Source: Shewanella canadensis
Lineage (GTDB): Bacteria > Pseudomonadota > Gammaproteobacteria > Enterobacterales > Shewanellaceae
NCBI RefSeq assembly: GCF_003966225.1
Contig: NZ_RXNU01000005.1
Coordinates: 310,001 to 374,000, forward strand
Reading direction: 5' to 3'
Length of the DNA: 64,000 nt
Shown: one piece after another, positions 37,046 to 44,902 of the stretch
Position numbering within the stretch: the first letter of the stretch is position 1
How the letters are laid out: each line of letters starts with the position of its first letter
Notes under the pieces: generated by a model
Told to the model about the DNA's origin: nothing
The model's database searches: none
Seen by the model: the letters and a program-made list of their open reading frames with translations, nothing else
Position numbers and translations under genes: made by a program

Positions 37046-37463
37046 TGAGATCGCCTTGCTCTAATCTTGATGACTATTTATGACTTAATAGATGCGGCCA
37101 AATAGTGAATGGCCCATTAAAATTAAACCGAAAGGGAGAACTATAACATTGATTTTGAACGACTACAGGTTATTTTAATCAATTTTTGAGGTATGACCCG
37201 TACCAATAGAAAAAGATGCACTCAGCTTCCATTAAAACAATCACCTGCAGCCTTGAAGAGAAGATAGAAATGAAATAAGAAGGATGAATTTGTCAGTCAG
37301 AACAGGAGTGCCCTACCAGATATTGATTAGAGCCCTTCAATTCAGACCAGCCGAATCAAATAACTAAATGAATAAACTAAATGACAGAGCCACCCAAAAG
37401 GGTGGCTCAAGTAAACCATTCGACTCAAGACCTGAAAAATGTCCGAGTCAGAAACCGGAGAAA
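37046..37463. other. Intergenic region with a strong hairpin
   Basis: About 418 bp without a gene. A 9-bp perfect stem GAGCCACCC / GGGTGGCTC (37387-37395 and 37400-37408, loop AAAA) lies 56 bp past the cytochrome b stop; the minus-strand tail is only moderately T-rich, so it is a possible terminator. Confidence 0.6.
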
Positions 37464-38219
37464 CTAGTCTTTATCCTCTATCGGACCTTTTATACGCTTC
37501 TTGCCGGAAAACATCGCTGAGATAATCCCGGGTTGATGACGGCGTTCGGCCTGTATAACGGCGGCAACATGAAGCCCAATCAAGAACATTAAAAAGTAAA
37601 CACTATAGAGGTGAACCTTACCTGCGATACTCTTAACAGGTTTCATCTCTGCAAGCTTGCTCTTATCTACCCCGGTCTCATCGTAAGGTTTGATTGACGT
37701 CGCATCGACGCCATCGGCCGCAATATACTGAGTGATAGCGGAGCCGAAAGGGGGGTAATAGATATCGGTACCCGCCCTGAACAGGCCTGTTGCCATAATC
37801 AAAATCAAAATCAACATGATGGTCGCGACAGCAAGCTTACCTAATGGATTATGTCCAACATACTGCGGATTTTGGCCATCTTTAAGTGCCGTTCTGTATT
37901 GTTTGATGGCGCGAATATTAGGGGTGTTATGCGAGAATTTAGCATAGCGGTTCCCAATGAAGCCCCAGATAATCCGTACCAACAAATTAGCCGCGAACAG
38001 GTAACCTATGATGACATGTAACTCTTTCAGTTTAATCTTGGCCTCAAGCGCGTCGATGCCTAGATCTTTACGAAACAACATGATTAAGCCGACAAAAACT
38101 AAGCTTAACACCAGTAATACATTCACCCAGTGAAATAATCGGCTCGGCCTGTCCCAGACTTGGTAAGTTGTGATCTTTTCAGAGTTGTTATTTCTTTTGT
38201 CATTGTCATTGTTTTTCAT
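37464..38219 (-). CDS. Cytochrome b561/b-type (Ni-Fe hydrogenase HyaC-like) membrane protein
   Basis: The 251-residue protein has four TM helices with haem-ligand histidines: RLFHWVNVLLVL, HVIIGYLFAANLL, and a C-terminal HLYSVYFLMFLIGLHVAAV with two. It fits the cytochrome b/b6 domain used to pass electrons from quinol or hydrogenase partners. No c-type cytochrome or hydrogenase gene adjoins it, so the partner is unknown. Confidence 0.85.
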   Translation of the reverse strand: MKNNDNDKRNNNSEKITTYQVWDRPSRLFHWVNVLLVLSLVFVGLIMLFRKDLGIDALEAKIKLKELHVIIGYLFAANLLVRIIWGFIGNRYAKFSHNTPNIRAIKQYRTALKDGQNPQYVGHNPLGKLAVATIMLILILIMATGLFRAGTDIYYPPFGSAITQYIAADGVDATSIKPYDETGVDKSKLAEMKPVKSIAGKVHLYSVYFLMFLIGLHVAAVIQAERRHQPGIISAMFSGKKRIKGPIEDKD

Positions 38220-38377
38220 CGCTATTCCCCAATAAGCATAAAAGTTATTTAGCCGTAGCTTACGCCGATTTAAACTAATTTCAGTTAATATTCATTAATG
38301 AAACAATCACTTAAAAATAATGTATTCAGGAAATGTACTAATGAAAGATGTGTCAAACCTCAAAGCGGTAAAATGTA

Positions 38378-40603
38378 TTACTCCATCAAAGTCAGCAAGT
38401 CCTGTTTGGGCATAGGTTTATAGAAATAATAGCCCTGAACGGCCTCTATACCTGCAGATCGAACAAACTGAAATTCCTCTTCAGTTTCTACCCCTTCGGC
38501 AATCACGTGTAGATCCAGCGCATGGCTCAATGTCGTGATCGCCTTTACCAAAGCTTGTTGTTTCATCGAAGAGCCGGAGTCTTGAATAAAACATTTATCT
38601 ATCTTGATGTGATCGACGGGAAAATGACTTAAATACGATAAAGAAGAGTAACCCGTTCCAAAGTCATCGACAGCGATCTGTATCCCCAAACCTCTCAGCT
38701 TCTGGAGTGCATCGATGAGATGCTGATGCTGCTTCATCAAGAGCGACTCGGTGATCTCCAAAGTAATACCATCAAAAGGGAAACTATCCGTGGTTAAATC
38801 CACGGCGATATCATTGATCGAGGTGACAAGACAATCTTGTAAAGCGTGGGACCAAAACTCATACATAGAAACATTGATCGACAGACCGATCTCTATCCCT
38901 TTACGCTTAAATTCCAGCAAAGAAGCCATGGCTTCTTTACGAACCCAGTGACCCAACTCGACAATCAACCCACTGCTTTCGGCGACAGGGATAAACACTT
39001 CAGGGGAGATGAATGCCCCTTCATGCTTCCATCTCAGCAACACCTCTGCACGAACTATCTTGTTATCTTCCAAACAGACAATCGGCTGATAGTAGAGTTC
39101 GAATGCATTAGTCTCCAGTGCAAATTTTAGGTCGTTATGTAGTTTTGCCGTTAGTTCTGCATCTTGTTGCATCTGCTGTGTAAAGAAATGAAAACAGTTT
39201 CGCCCCTCACTCTTTGATATATACATCGCCTGATCGGCACAATTTAGTACCTGTTCTAGATTCATGGCATCTTCTGGAAACCTGGCAATACCGATACTTA
39301 TACTGGTTAATACACGCTTGTTCTGGCCCAACAGATAGGGCAAAACAACCGAGTCATTGATTGCATGCGCTTGCCGGACAAGATCGCTCTCTTTGACCAT
39401 ACCGGGTAGGAAAAGCGCAAATTCATCTCCCCCTAATCGGGCAACCAAGGCCCTCTCTTTTGTACAGGCTTCGATTCGTTTTGCCACCTCAACTAAAAGC
39501 TGATCCCCCTTATCATGGCCTAAGGTGTCGTTGATCTGCTTGAAATTATCAAGATCCATCAACATAAAACCAAAGCCCGGAGTTAAGCTATCGGACTCAA
39601 TTTCGGCTTGTACAATTTTGAACAGATAGTTACGGTTTGCCAGTTGCGTCAATGAGTCATAGTTAGCTTGGTAATCGATAAGGGCCGAGGCGCGTTTACG
39701 TTCGGTAATATCACTGAATAACCACGAGTAACATAGCTCTTGTGAACCGCGCTCTTTAAACATGTTCACCGTCACTTCCAGATAGAAACCCTCACCTGAC
39801 GCTCTGGTGCCAACGAGCTCTCCCTGCCAGGCTTCTTTGGTAGCCAGGCTGGCAAGCATACTATCGAGTATATCTTCCCCCGATCGCTTAAAAAACTGTA
39901 CCGGATCAAATTTGGTTTCAATGCCCGAAGTAAGCTCTGTTATCGCATAAAATGCCGGGTTGGCATTCAGAACAGTCCAGTGCAGATCGGTGATCACCAG
40001 CCCCAAGGGGAGATGGTTGAAGATATTACCCGTTAACCGCTCGAACTGAAGCGCCCGGCTTCGTTCGATGGCCAAGCTAGCAAGTCTGGCCGCTTCCGAA
40101 ATGAGTAATAGGTCTTTCTCAGTAGGAGACTTGATGGTGTCATAGTACATGGCAAACGTACCCAGCACTTTTCCCTGACTGCCCTTGATGGGCTCAGACC
40201 AACAAGCGTAAAGACCCGCTGCCAGAGGCAATGCTTTAAAGGCCTCCCAAAAGGGGTGAGTCTCGACATCTTCGACGATAACCCTTTGACCGGTAAATGC
40301 CGCAGTGCCGCAAGAGCCGACACCATCACCGATCTCAATACCATGAATCGCTTGATTATAATCATCGGGAAGGTTTGGAGCCGCACCATTGAGAAGACGT
40401 TTACCGTCATCGCTCAATAGCAGTACAGAACCTTTCGTGCCCAGCTTCTCCTCTTCAATGAGAAGAACCAGAGCGATAAGAATCTTTTCGAGAGGAGAGC
40501 CATCTAACAGCATGGTCAGTATGGCGCCGTAGCGTTTTATACTAACATTAGAATCGGTTAGGCTCGGAATAACGGGTATTATTGATTCATAACTTAGGCT
40601 CAT
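38378..40603 (-). CDS. GAF-PAS-GGDEF-EAL dual-domain c-di-GMP protein
   Basis: The 741-residue cytoplasmic protein has a GAF domain (about 20-180), a PAS domain (about 185-305), a GGDEF domain (LGGDEFALFLPG) and an EAL domain (RAEVLLRWKHE; also DDFGTGYSSLSYL and IKIDKCFI). Motif residues for phosphodiesterase (Glu, Asp-Asp, Lys, Glu in AEGVET) are present. The GGDEF lacks an RxxD I-site. Both activities may work; the GAF domain probably senses a small molecule or redox state. Confidence 0.9.
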   Translation of the reverse strand: MSLSYESIIPVIPSLTDSNVSIKRYGAILTMLLDGSPLEKILIALVLLIEEEKLGTKGSVLLLSDDGKRLLNGAAPNLPDDYNQAIHGIEIGDGVGSCGTAAFTGQRVIVEDVETHPFWEAFKALPLAAGLYACWSEPIKGSQGKVLGTFAMYYDTIKSPTEKDLLLISEAARLASLAIERSRALQFERLTGNIFNHLPLGLVITDLHWTVLNANPAFYAITELTSGIETKFDPVQFFKRSGEDILDSMLASLATKEAWQGELVGTRASGEGFYLEVTVNMFKERGSQELCYSWLFSDITERKRASALIDYQANYDSLTQLANRNYLFKIVQAEIESDSLTPGFGFMLMDLDNFKQINDTLGHDKGDQLLVEVAKRIEACTKERALVARLGGDEFALFLPGMVKESDLVRQAHAINDSVVLPYLLGQNKRVLTSISIGIARFPEDAMNLEQVLNCADQAMYISKSEGRNCFHFFTQQMQQDAELTAKLHNDLKFALETNAFELYYQPIVCLEDNKIVRAEVLLRWKHEGAFISPEVFIPVAESSGLIVELGHWVRKEAMASLLEFKRKGIEIGLSINVSMYEFWSHALQDCLVTSINDIAVDLTTDSFPFDGITLEITESLLMKQHQHLIDALQKLRGLGIQIAVDDFGTGYSSLSYLSHFPVDHIKIDKCFIQDSGSSMKQQALVKAITTLSHALDLHVIAEGVETEEEFQFVRSAGIEAVQGYYFYKPMPKQDLLTLME

Positions 40604-40971
40604 ACAGCCCCCTGAATGACGGATTTCTATCCTTAAAAATCCTACGACAACAATTAGGATATACTAATCATAAACTCTATGTAAATAAGAGATTTAGGTT
40701 AAATTGATGGCTTTTTGCCTAGTCAACTTGTCAAGCTAATTGGCGATATAATTTAGCAACAAAAATCCAAAACAATATCTTAGGTGACAAATAATCTTTG
40801 TTCCGGCCATGAAGGTATTTATACAAATCGGTATTATTCAGGCGGGAATCGTGGACTGTTCTGTGATTCTGCGTGATGAGAAAGCTCTTGGTTACAGAGG
40901 AAGGGGTTACACAGATAAAGGCTACAAAGCCAGCAGAATATAGACTCTGCTGGTTAACATCGAGACTTGAG
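40604..40971. other. Intergenic region with a candidate terminator
   Basis: About 368 bp without a supported gene. An 8-bp stem CCAGCAGA / TCTGCTGG (40930-40937 and 40946-40953, 8-nt loop) lies just past the methyltransferase stop; its minus-strand tail is T-rich but broken. Confidence 0.6.
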
Positions 40972-42186
40972 CTATTCAGCAATACGCTCGAGTTTGGCTA
41001 GGTAAAAACCATCGAAACCCGAATCCGCAACACTGATATTCTCATCTTCGATAAACTTAAAATGATCATTTTCAGCAAGAAAAGCATCCACCTGATTACG
41101 GTTTTCTTCCGGCATAATTGAACATGTTGCGTAGACCAACATGCCGCCAACTTTCACCATACGACTGTAGCTTTGCAAGATATGCTTTTGTAGCTCAACC
41201 AAAACTGGCAGACGCTCCGGCGTATCACGCCACTTAGCATCGGGATTACGTTTTAGCACACCAAGTCCCGAACAAGGGACATCGAGCAGAACTCTGTCGG
41301 CACTGAGTTTAAGACGCTTAATCGTCTTACTGCTGGCAATGATACGAGTCTCGATATTATCGGCATTAGCACGTCGTGCACGTTGCTTGAGGCTGTCTAG
41401 CTTCCACTGCTCTACATCCATCGCTAACAAGCGGCCCTTGCCTTTCATTTGAGAGGCGATTGATAATGTTTTACCACCCGCACCGGCGCAGGCATCGATA
41501 ACACGCATGCCCGGCTTTGCATCGACAGCGGCAGCAACCAACTGAGAGCCTGCATCTTGCTGCTCGAACCAGCCCTTTTTAAAGCTCTCGGTACGGAACA
41601 GAGCTGAGTCAGAAGTAACCTCCAACGCAGTATCCACGCCTTCAACTTCTTGGGTTTGAACCTGCTCGTTGCGTAACTTCTTGGCTAACTCTTCACGAGT
41701 GCACTTTAATAAGTTAGTACGAATAAAACGCTTAGGTTGCGTATTTAATGCTGCACGCTCTTTGGCCCAAGCTTCACCAAGCTGTGCTTGACCCATCTCA
41801 TCGAGCCACTCGGGACAACCATCCCAAAGTGCCGGTTGCTTCTTAGCCTCTTCAAGACGAGTAAAATATTCGGCTTCAACAAGTGGCAGAGAATATTGCA
41901 GCTTAGGAAGTTCAAGCTCATGAAACAGGTGCCATGCATTTATCAAACGCGTACCCAGACGAGACATCTCTTCGGGTTTCACATCGGACAAGAAACAGTA
42001 CAAGTTCAATCTACGTAAGATATCTCCGGCAACCTTGGTGATACGGGCCTGTTCTGATGGCGCTAGTTGTAGGCCAGAAAAATGTACCGAGTAGGCTCTG
42101 TCTAAAGGTTTACCTTCAGATAAGACCATATCTAATACACTAATAACCAATTCTGTCGAGCTAGGTGAAAGCGGAGAGTTAAGCAT
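40972..42186 (-). CDS. RsmB-like rRNA cytosine-C5 methyltransferase
   Basis: The 404-residue protein has a NusB-like N domain and a class I SAM-dependent domain: AGAGGKTLSIASQMKGKGRLL, then DVPCSGLGVLKRNPDAKW with the PCSG cysteine and ATCSIMPEENRNQVD with the TCS cysteine. Both cysteines are needed in this family. It should methylate rRNA. The start at 42186 is preferred over a 23-residue upstream extension of low quality. Not necessarily RsmB itself, as that gene usually lies with fmt/def. Confidence 0.85.
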   Translation of the reverse strand: MLNSPLSPSSTELVISVLDMVLSEGKPLDRAYSVHFSGLQLAPSEQARITKVAGDILRRLNLYCFLSDVKPEEMSRLGTRLINAWHLFHELELPKLQYSLPLVEAEYFTRLEEAKKQPALWDGCPEWLDEMGQAQLGEAWAKERAALNTQPKRFIRTNLLKCTREELAKKLRNEQVQTQEVEGVDTALEVTSDSALFRTESFKKGWFEQQDAGSQLVAAAVDAKPGMRVIDACAGAGGKTLSIASQMKGKGRLLAMDVEQWKLDSLKQRARRANADNIETRIIASSKTIKRLKLSADRVLLDVPCSGLGVLKRNPDAKWRDTPERLPVLVELQKHILQSYSRMVKVGGMLVYATCSIMPEENRNQVDAFLAENDHFKFIEDENISVADSGFDGFYLAKLERIAE

Positions 42187-42300
42187 GAAGTTGCCTGTTG
42201 TAGATGCATGAAATAAAAACGTGTGGATCATAGGAGTTAAGCAAGCAATACGCAAGCAAACTCTCGCCTCAACAAGGAGAATAACGACACGAGTGTGACT

Positions 42301-42366
42301 GATAATACCATTCCATATAAGTATCTGGTCAATTCAAGATACATTTATGCAGAAATGGTAATAATA
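42301..42366. repeat. Imperfect inverted repeat, REP/MITE-like
   Basis: The left arm (42301-42326, ATACCATTCC...AAGTATCT) pairs imperfectly with the right arm (42337-42366, AGATAC...GAAATGGTAATA) around a 10-nt loop. It is between the methyltransferase and RhlE genes. Confidence 0.5.
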
Positions 42367-42368
42367 CA

Positions 42369-42392
42369 AAAGCGACCCTTAGGCCGCTTTTT
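42369..42392 (-). terminator. Probable terminator after rhlE
   Basis: AAGCG..CCCTTAGG..CGCTT with one mismatch forms a hairpin 50-75 bp past the rhlE stop. Tails are TTTTGT on the minus strand and TTTTTT on the plus strand. Confidence 0.5.
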
Positions 42393-42443
42393 TCATCGTC
42401 AGGTCCGTCCAAAAATGAGCGGACACATTTGAAATCAAATCAG

Positions 42444-43817
42444 TTAACGATTCCAAGGGTTAAGCGGAAGCTTGTTATCTGCTGAGCTTTCTTTGTTATC
42501 TGAACGATTATTGCTTGAAGACCGATTTTTTGAAGACCTATCTTTTGAAGAATTTGATTTTGAAGAGTCACGCTTAGAATAATCAGGCTTTGATGATTGA
42601 GAGCGTCCGCACTCTTCTTTAGGTGCAGCATCTCTAACTGGCTTGTTTTTAGGCACGAAGTTTAAAACGGAAACGGGTACGACTTTACTCGGCTCAAAAC
42701 CTTCAACCACCTTTCTTTCAATCAAATGATCTAGGCGCCTTTCAATCATGCACAGATTTTTAAAATCATCTTTCGACACCAAAGAGATAGCTTCACCCGC
42801 AGCACCCGCACGTCCCGTACGGCCAATACGATGTACGTATTCGTCGGCAGGGAAAGGCAGATCATAGTTAATCACCAGCGGTAGAACGTCGATGTCGATA
42901 CCGCGTGCAGATACTCCAGTCGAAATTAAATACTTGATCTTACCCGCTTTAAAGTCGGCTAATATTTTCTCACGAATGGCCTGTGTACGACCGCTGTGAA
43001 TACATTCAGCCTCAATACCACGCTTTTCAAGCTGGCTCACTAATTTACCGGCACCATGTTTGGTTTCGATAAAAATGAGTGCCTGCTGCCAGTTATTTTC
43101 ATTGATAAGGTGGCTTAACAGCGCCGACTTCTTATCTTTATCGACAGTAATGAGCCACTGGTCAATATTTGGCTTACCCGCACGCTCTTTATTAAAGGAG
43201 AGCTGGATCGCATTGGAAACCGTGTCTTTAGCCAGTTCTCTTACCTGTCTGGAAAGTGTGGCTGAAAACAGTAAATTTTGTCTCTCTTCAGGTAGTGTAT
43301 CGATAATCTTAGTGATATCTTCGATAAAACCCATATCCAGCATTCTGTCGGCTTCATCGAGCACTAACATCTCAATTTCATCGAAGTGGATCGCGCGCTG
43401 GGTATACAAGTCCCGTAGACGGCCAGGTGTTGCGACGACGATGTCGACGCCATCGATTAACGCCTGTTTTTGCGGCGCATAATCGACACCACCATAGATG
43501 GCTATGGACTTAAGGTTAAGATTTTTACCGTACGCCTCAATGCTCTTACAAACCTGCACCGCGAGTTCTCTGGTCGGTGTAAGTATAAGCGCACGAACAC
43601 GTTTTTTACGTTGCGTTTCACCTCTGGCCAACGTCTCAAGGATTGGCAACACAAAAGTGGCAGTCTTACCACTCCCCGTTTGCGCAGCAGCAATTAGGTT
43701 TTTGCCTTTAAGCGCTAGCGGAATGGCTTCAGCCTGAATAGGCGTAGGCGTCAGATAGCCCAGTTCGCTAATAGCATTTAAGATTGGAGCGCTTAATCCG
43801 AGTGTAGAAAATGACAT
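42444..43817 (-). CDS. rhlE: DEAD-box RNA helicase RhlE
   Basis: The 457-residue protein has the Q motif, Walker A AAQTGSGKTA, DEAD box (VLDEADRMLDMGF), SAT and the helicase C motif HRIGRTGRAG. The C-terminal tail (about 380-457) is low complexity: serine and lysine rich with repeated SSK/RSS, typical of RNA-binding tails. Start is MSFSTLGLSAPIL at 43817; an upstream in-frame ATG is unlikely. It acts in rRNA maturation or mRNA decay, particularly at low temperature (family knowledge). Confidence 0.92.
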   Translation of the reverse strand: MSFSTLGLSAPILNAISELGYLTPTPIQAEAIPLALKGKNLIAAAQTGSGKTATFVLPILETLARGETQRKKRVRALILTPTRELAVQVCKSIEAYGKNLNLKSIAIYGGVDYAPQKQALIDGVDIVVATPGRLRDLYTQRAIHFDEIEMLVLDEADRMLDMGFIEDITKIIDTLPEERQNLLFSATLSRQVRELAKDTVSNAIQLSFNKERAGKPNIDQWLITVDKDKKSALLSHLINENNWQQALIFIETKHGAGKLVSQLEKRGIEAECIHSGRTQAIREKILADFKAGKIKYLISTGVSARGIDIDVLPLVINYDLPFPADEYVHRIGRTGRAGAAGEAISLVSKDDFKNLCMIERRLDHLIERKVVEGFEPSKVVPVSVLNFVPKNKPVRDAAPKEECGRSQSSKPDYSKRDSSKSNSSKDRSSKNRSSSNNRSDNKESSADNKLPLNPWNR

Positions 43818-43992
43818 GTAAAGTCTCAGAGTGATGATTGATAAATAGCTGAAAAGGCCGATAGACAAAAATCAAAAGGCACTAACAGAAAAATAGGGGG
43901 TGATTATAACAGAAGAACCGGAAGCAAGTTATCACTGACTTATCACGACAGGCCAACCACAACACAAGGCCCTGCCAGCGCTTTTAAAAGTG

Positions 43993-44550
43993 CTAACAGT
44001 TTATCGAGTTATAGTAAAAATCTGCAAGTTCGACTTTCTCAAAACTGAAATTTAGTAACCCATCCTCTTCCTTAGCTGTGCTCGAGTTATTCCAGGGAAT
44101 AGTTAATTCGAACTCCTCTATCCCATCGACCGAAACCGGAAATGTCAATGTATACCATTGACTGAAATGGTCGTTCGCTTCGCTCGACTCCTGCTCGATA
44201 ACAGTAATATCAACAGGATAGAGTTTGGATGAAAAATTCGATGAGCTGACAAATACGTTATCAGGTAACAGTGCATCAGCCTTTGATTTTGCTCTGACCA
44301 ACAAGGTGATTTTCAAATTCGCACCGGAAACATATTCGGGCATAACAGTGAGAGTCGCAGCACCAAGAATTTTCTCAACCGCATCATTTCTTGTTGTATG
44401 GTAACCACAACCCATAGATGGCGTAAGTTGGCCATCGTTTAGATCAGGCTTGAAATAGGTTCTCGTAGTTGGGTAGGCAACACAGCCACTCAGCATTATT
44501 AAGCAGAGTAGGACTCCCGCGATTTTATGGTTCAAAAAAAGCCTTTTCAT
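43993..44550 (-). CDS. Hypothetical lipoprotein
   Basis: The 185-residue protein begins with a signal ending in lipobox MLSGC, followed by a beta-rich mature part (about 25-185). I do not recognise a domain. It is alone, oriented as rhlE. The coding call is supported by the signal peptide and a clean full-length frame. Confidence 0.7.
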   Translation of the reverse strand: MKRLFLNHKIAGVLLCLIMLSGCVAYPTTRTYFKPDLNDGQLTPSMGCGYHTTRNDAVEKILGAATLTVMPEYVSGANLKITLLVRAKSKADALLPDNVFVSSSNFSSKLYPVDITVIEQESSEANDHFSQWYTLTFPVSVDGIEEFELTIPWNNSSTAKEEDGLLNFSFEKVELADFYYNSINC

Positions 44551-44902
44551 AAAGATAAAACATGCGATGAATACTAAGACTCAATTGAAAAGCGATCAAG
44601 TCCTCTGAGTTTGATGCTGACATCGACCAAGATCAAAGTTAGATGGTGCGATTTACCCCGACTAAGATCGTGTCTGCACCACCCCTGCCATCGGCAGGAA
44701 TATTGGTGGTGACTCCACGCTTACGAAATTCTATCGAAGCTAAAGGCACATTTTGTATCACTATAGTTATGATTTGTGGGTGCTTTGGGTAACGAGGCGT
44801 AAGCGTTTGTAAGCGTAAAAATTGAATTGCTCCAGTGAGAGACATTGAAGAGTATTCAAACAGGGCATGCTACGAAACGGATAGATTTATCTTATCGTTT
44901 AG
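44551..44902. other. Intergenic region with a palindromic element
   Basis: About 350 bp. It holds an inverted repeat at 44677-44711: CACCACC (44677-44683), CCTGCC, then GGCAGG (44693-44698) and GGTGGTG (44705-44711). A 68-codon minus-strand frame (44639-44845) spans it but has no clear gene support. This may be a dispersed repeat. Confidence 0.5.

Noticed and set aside
40731..40982. An 83-codon minus-strand frame
   Set aside because: Low-complexity composition, no ribosome site, overlaps the methyltransferase terminator hairpin.
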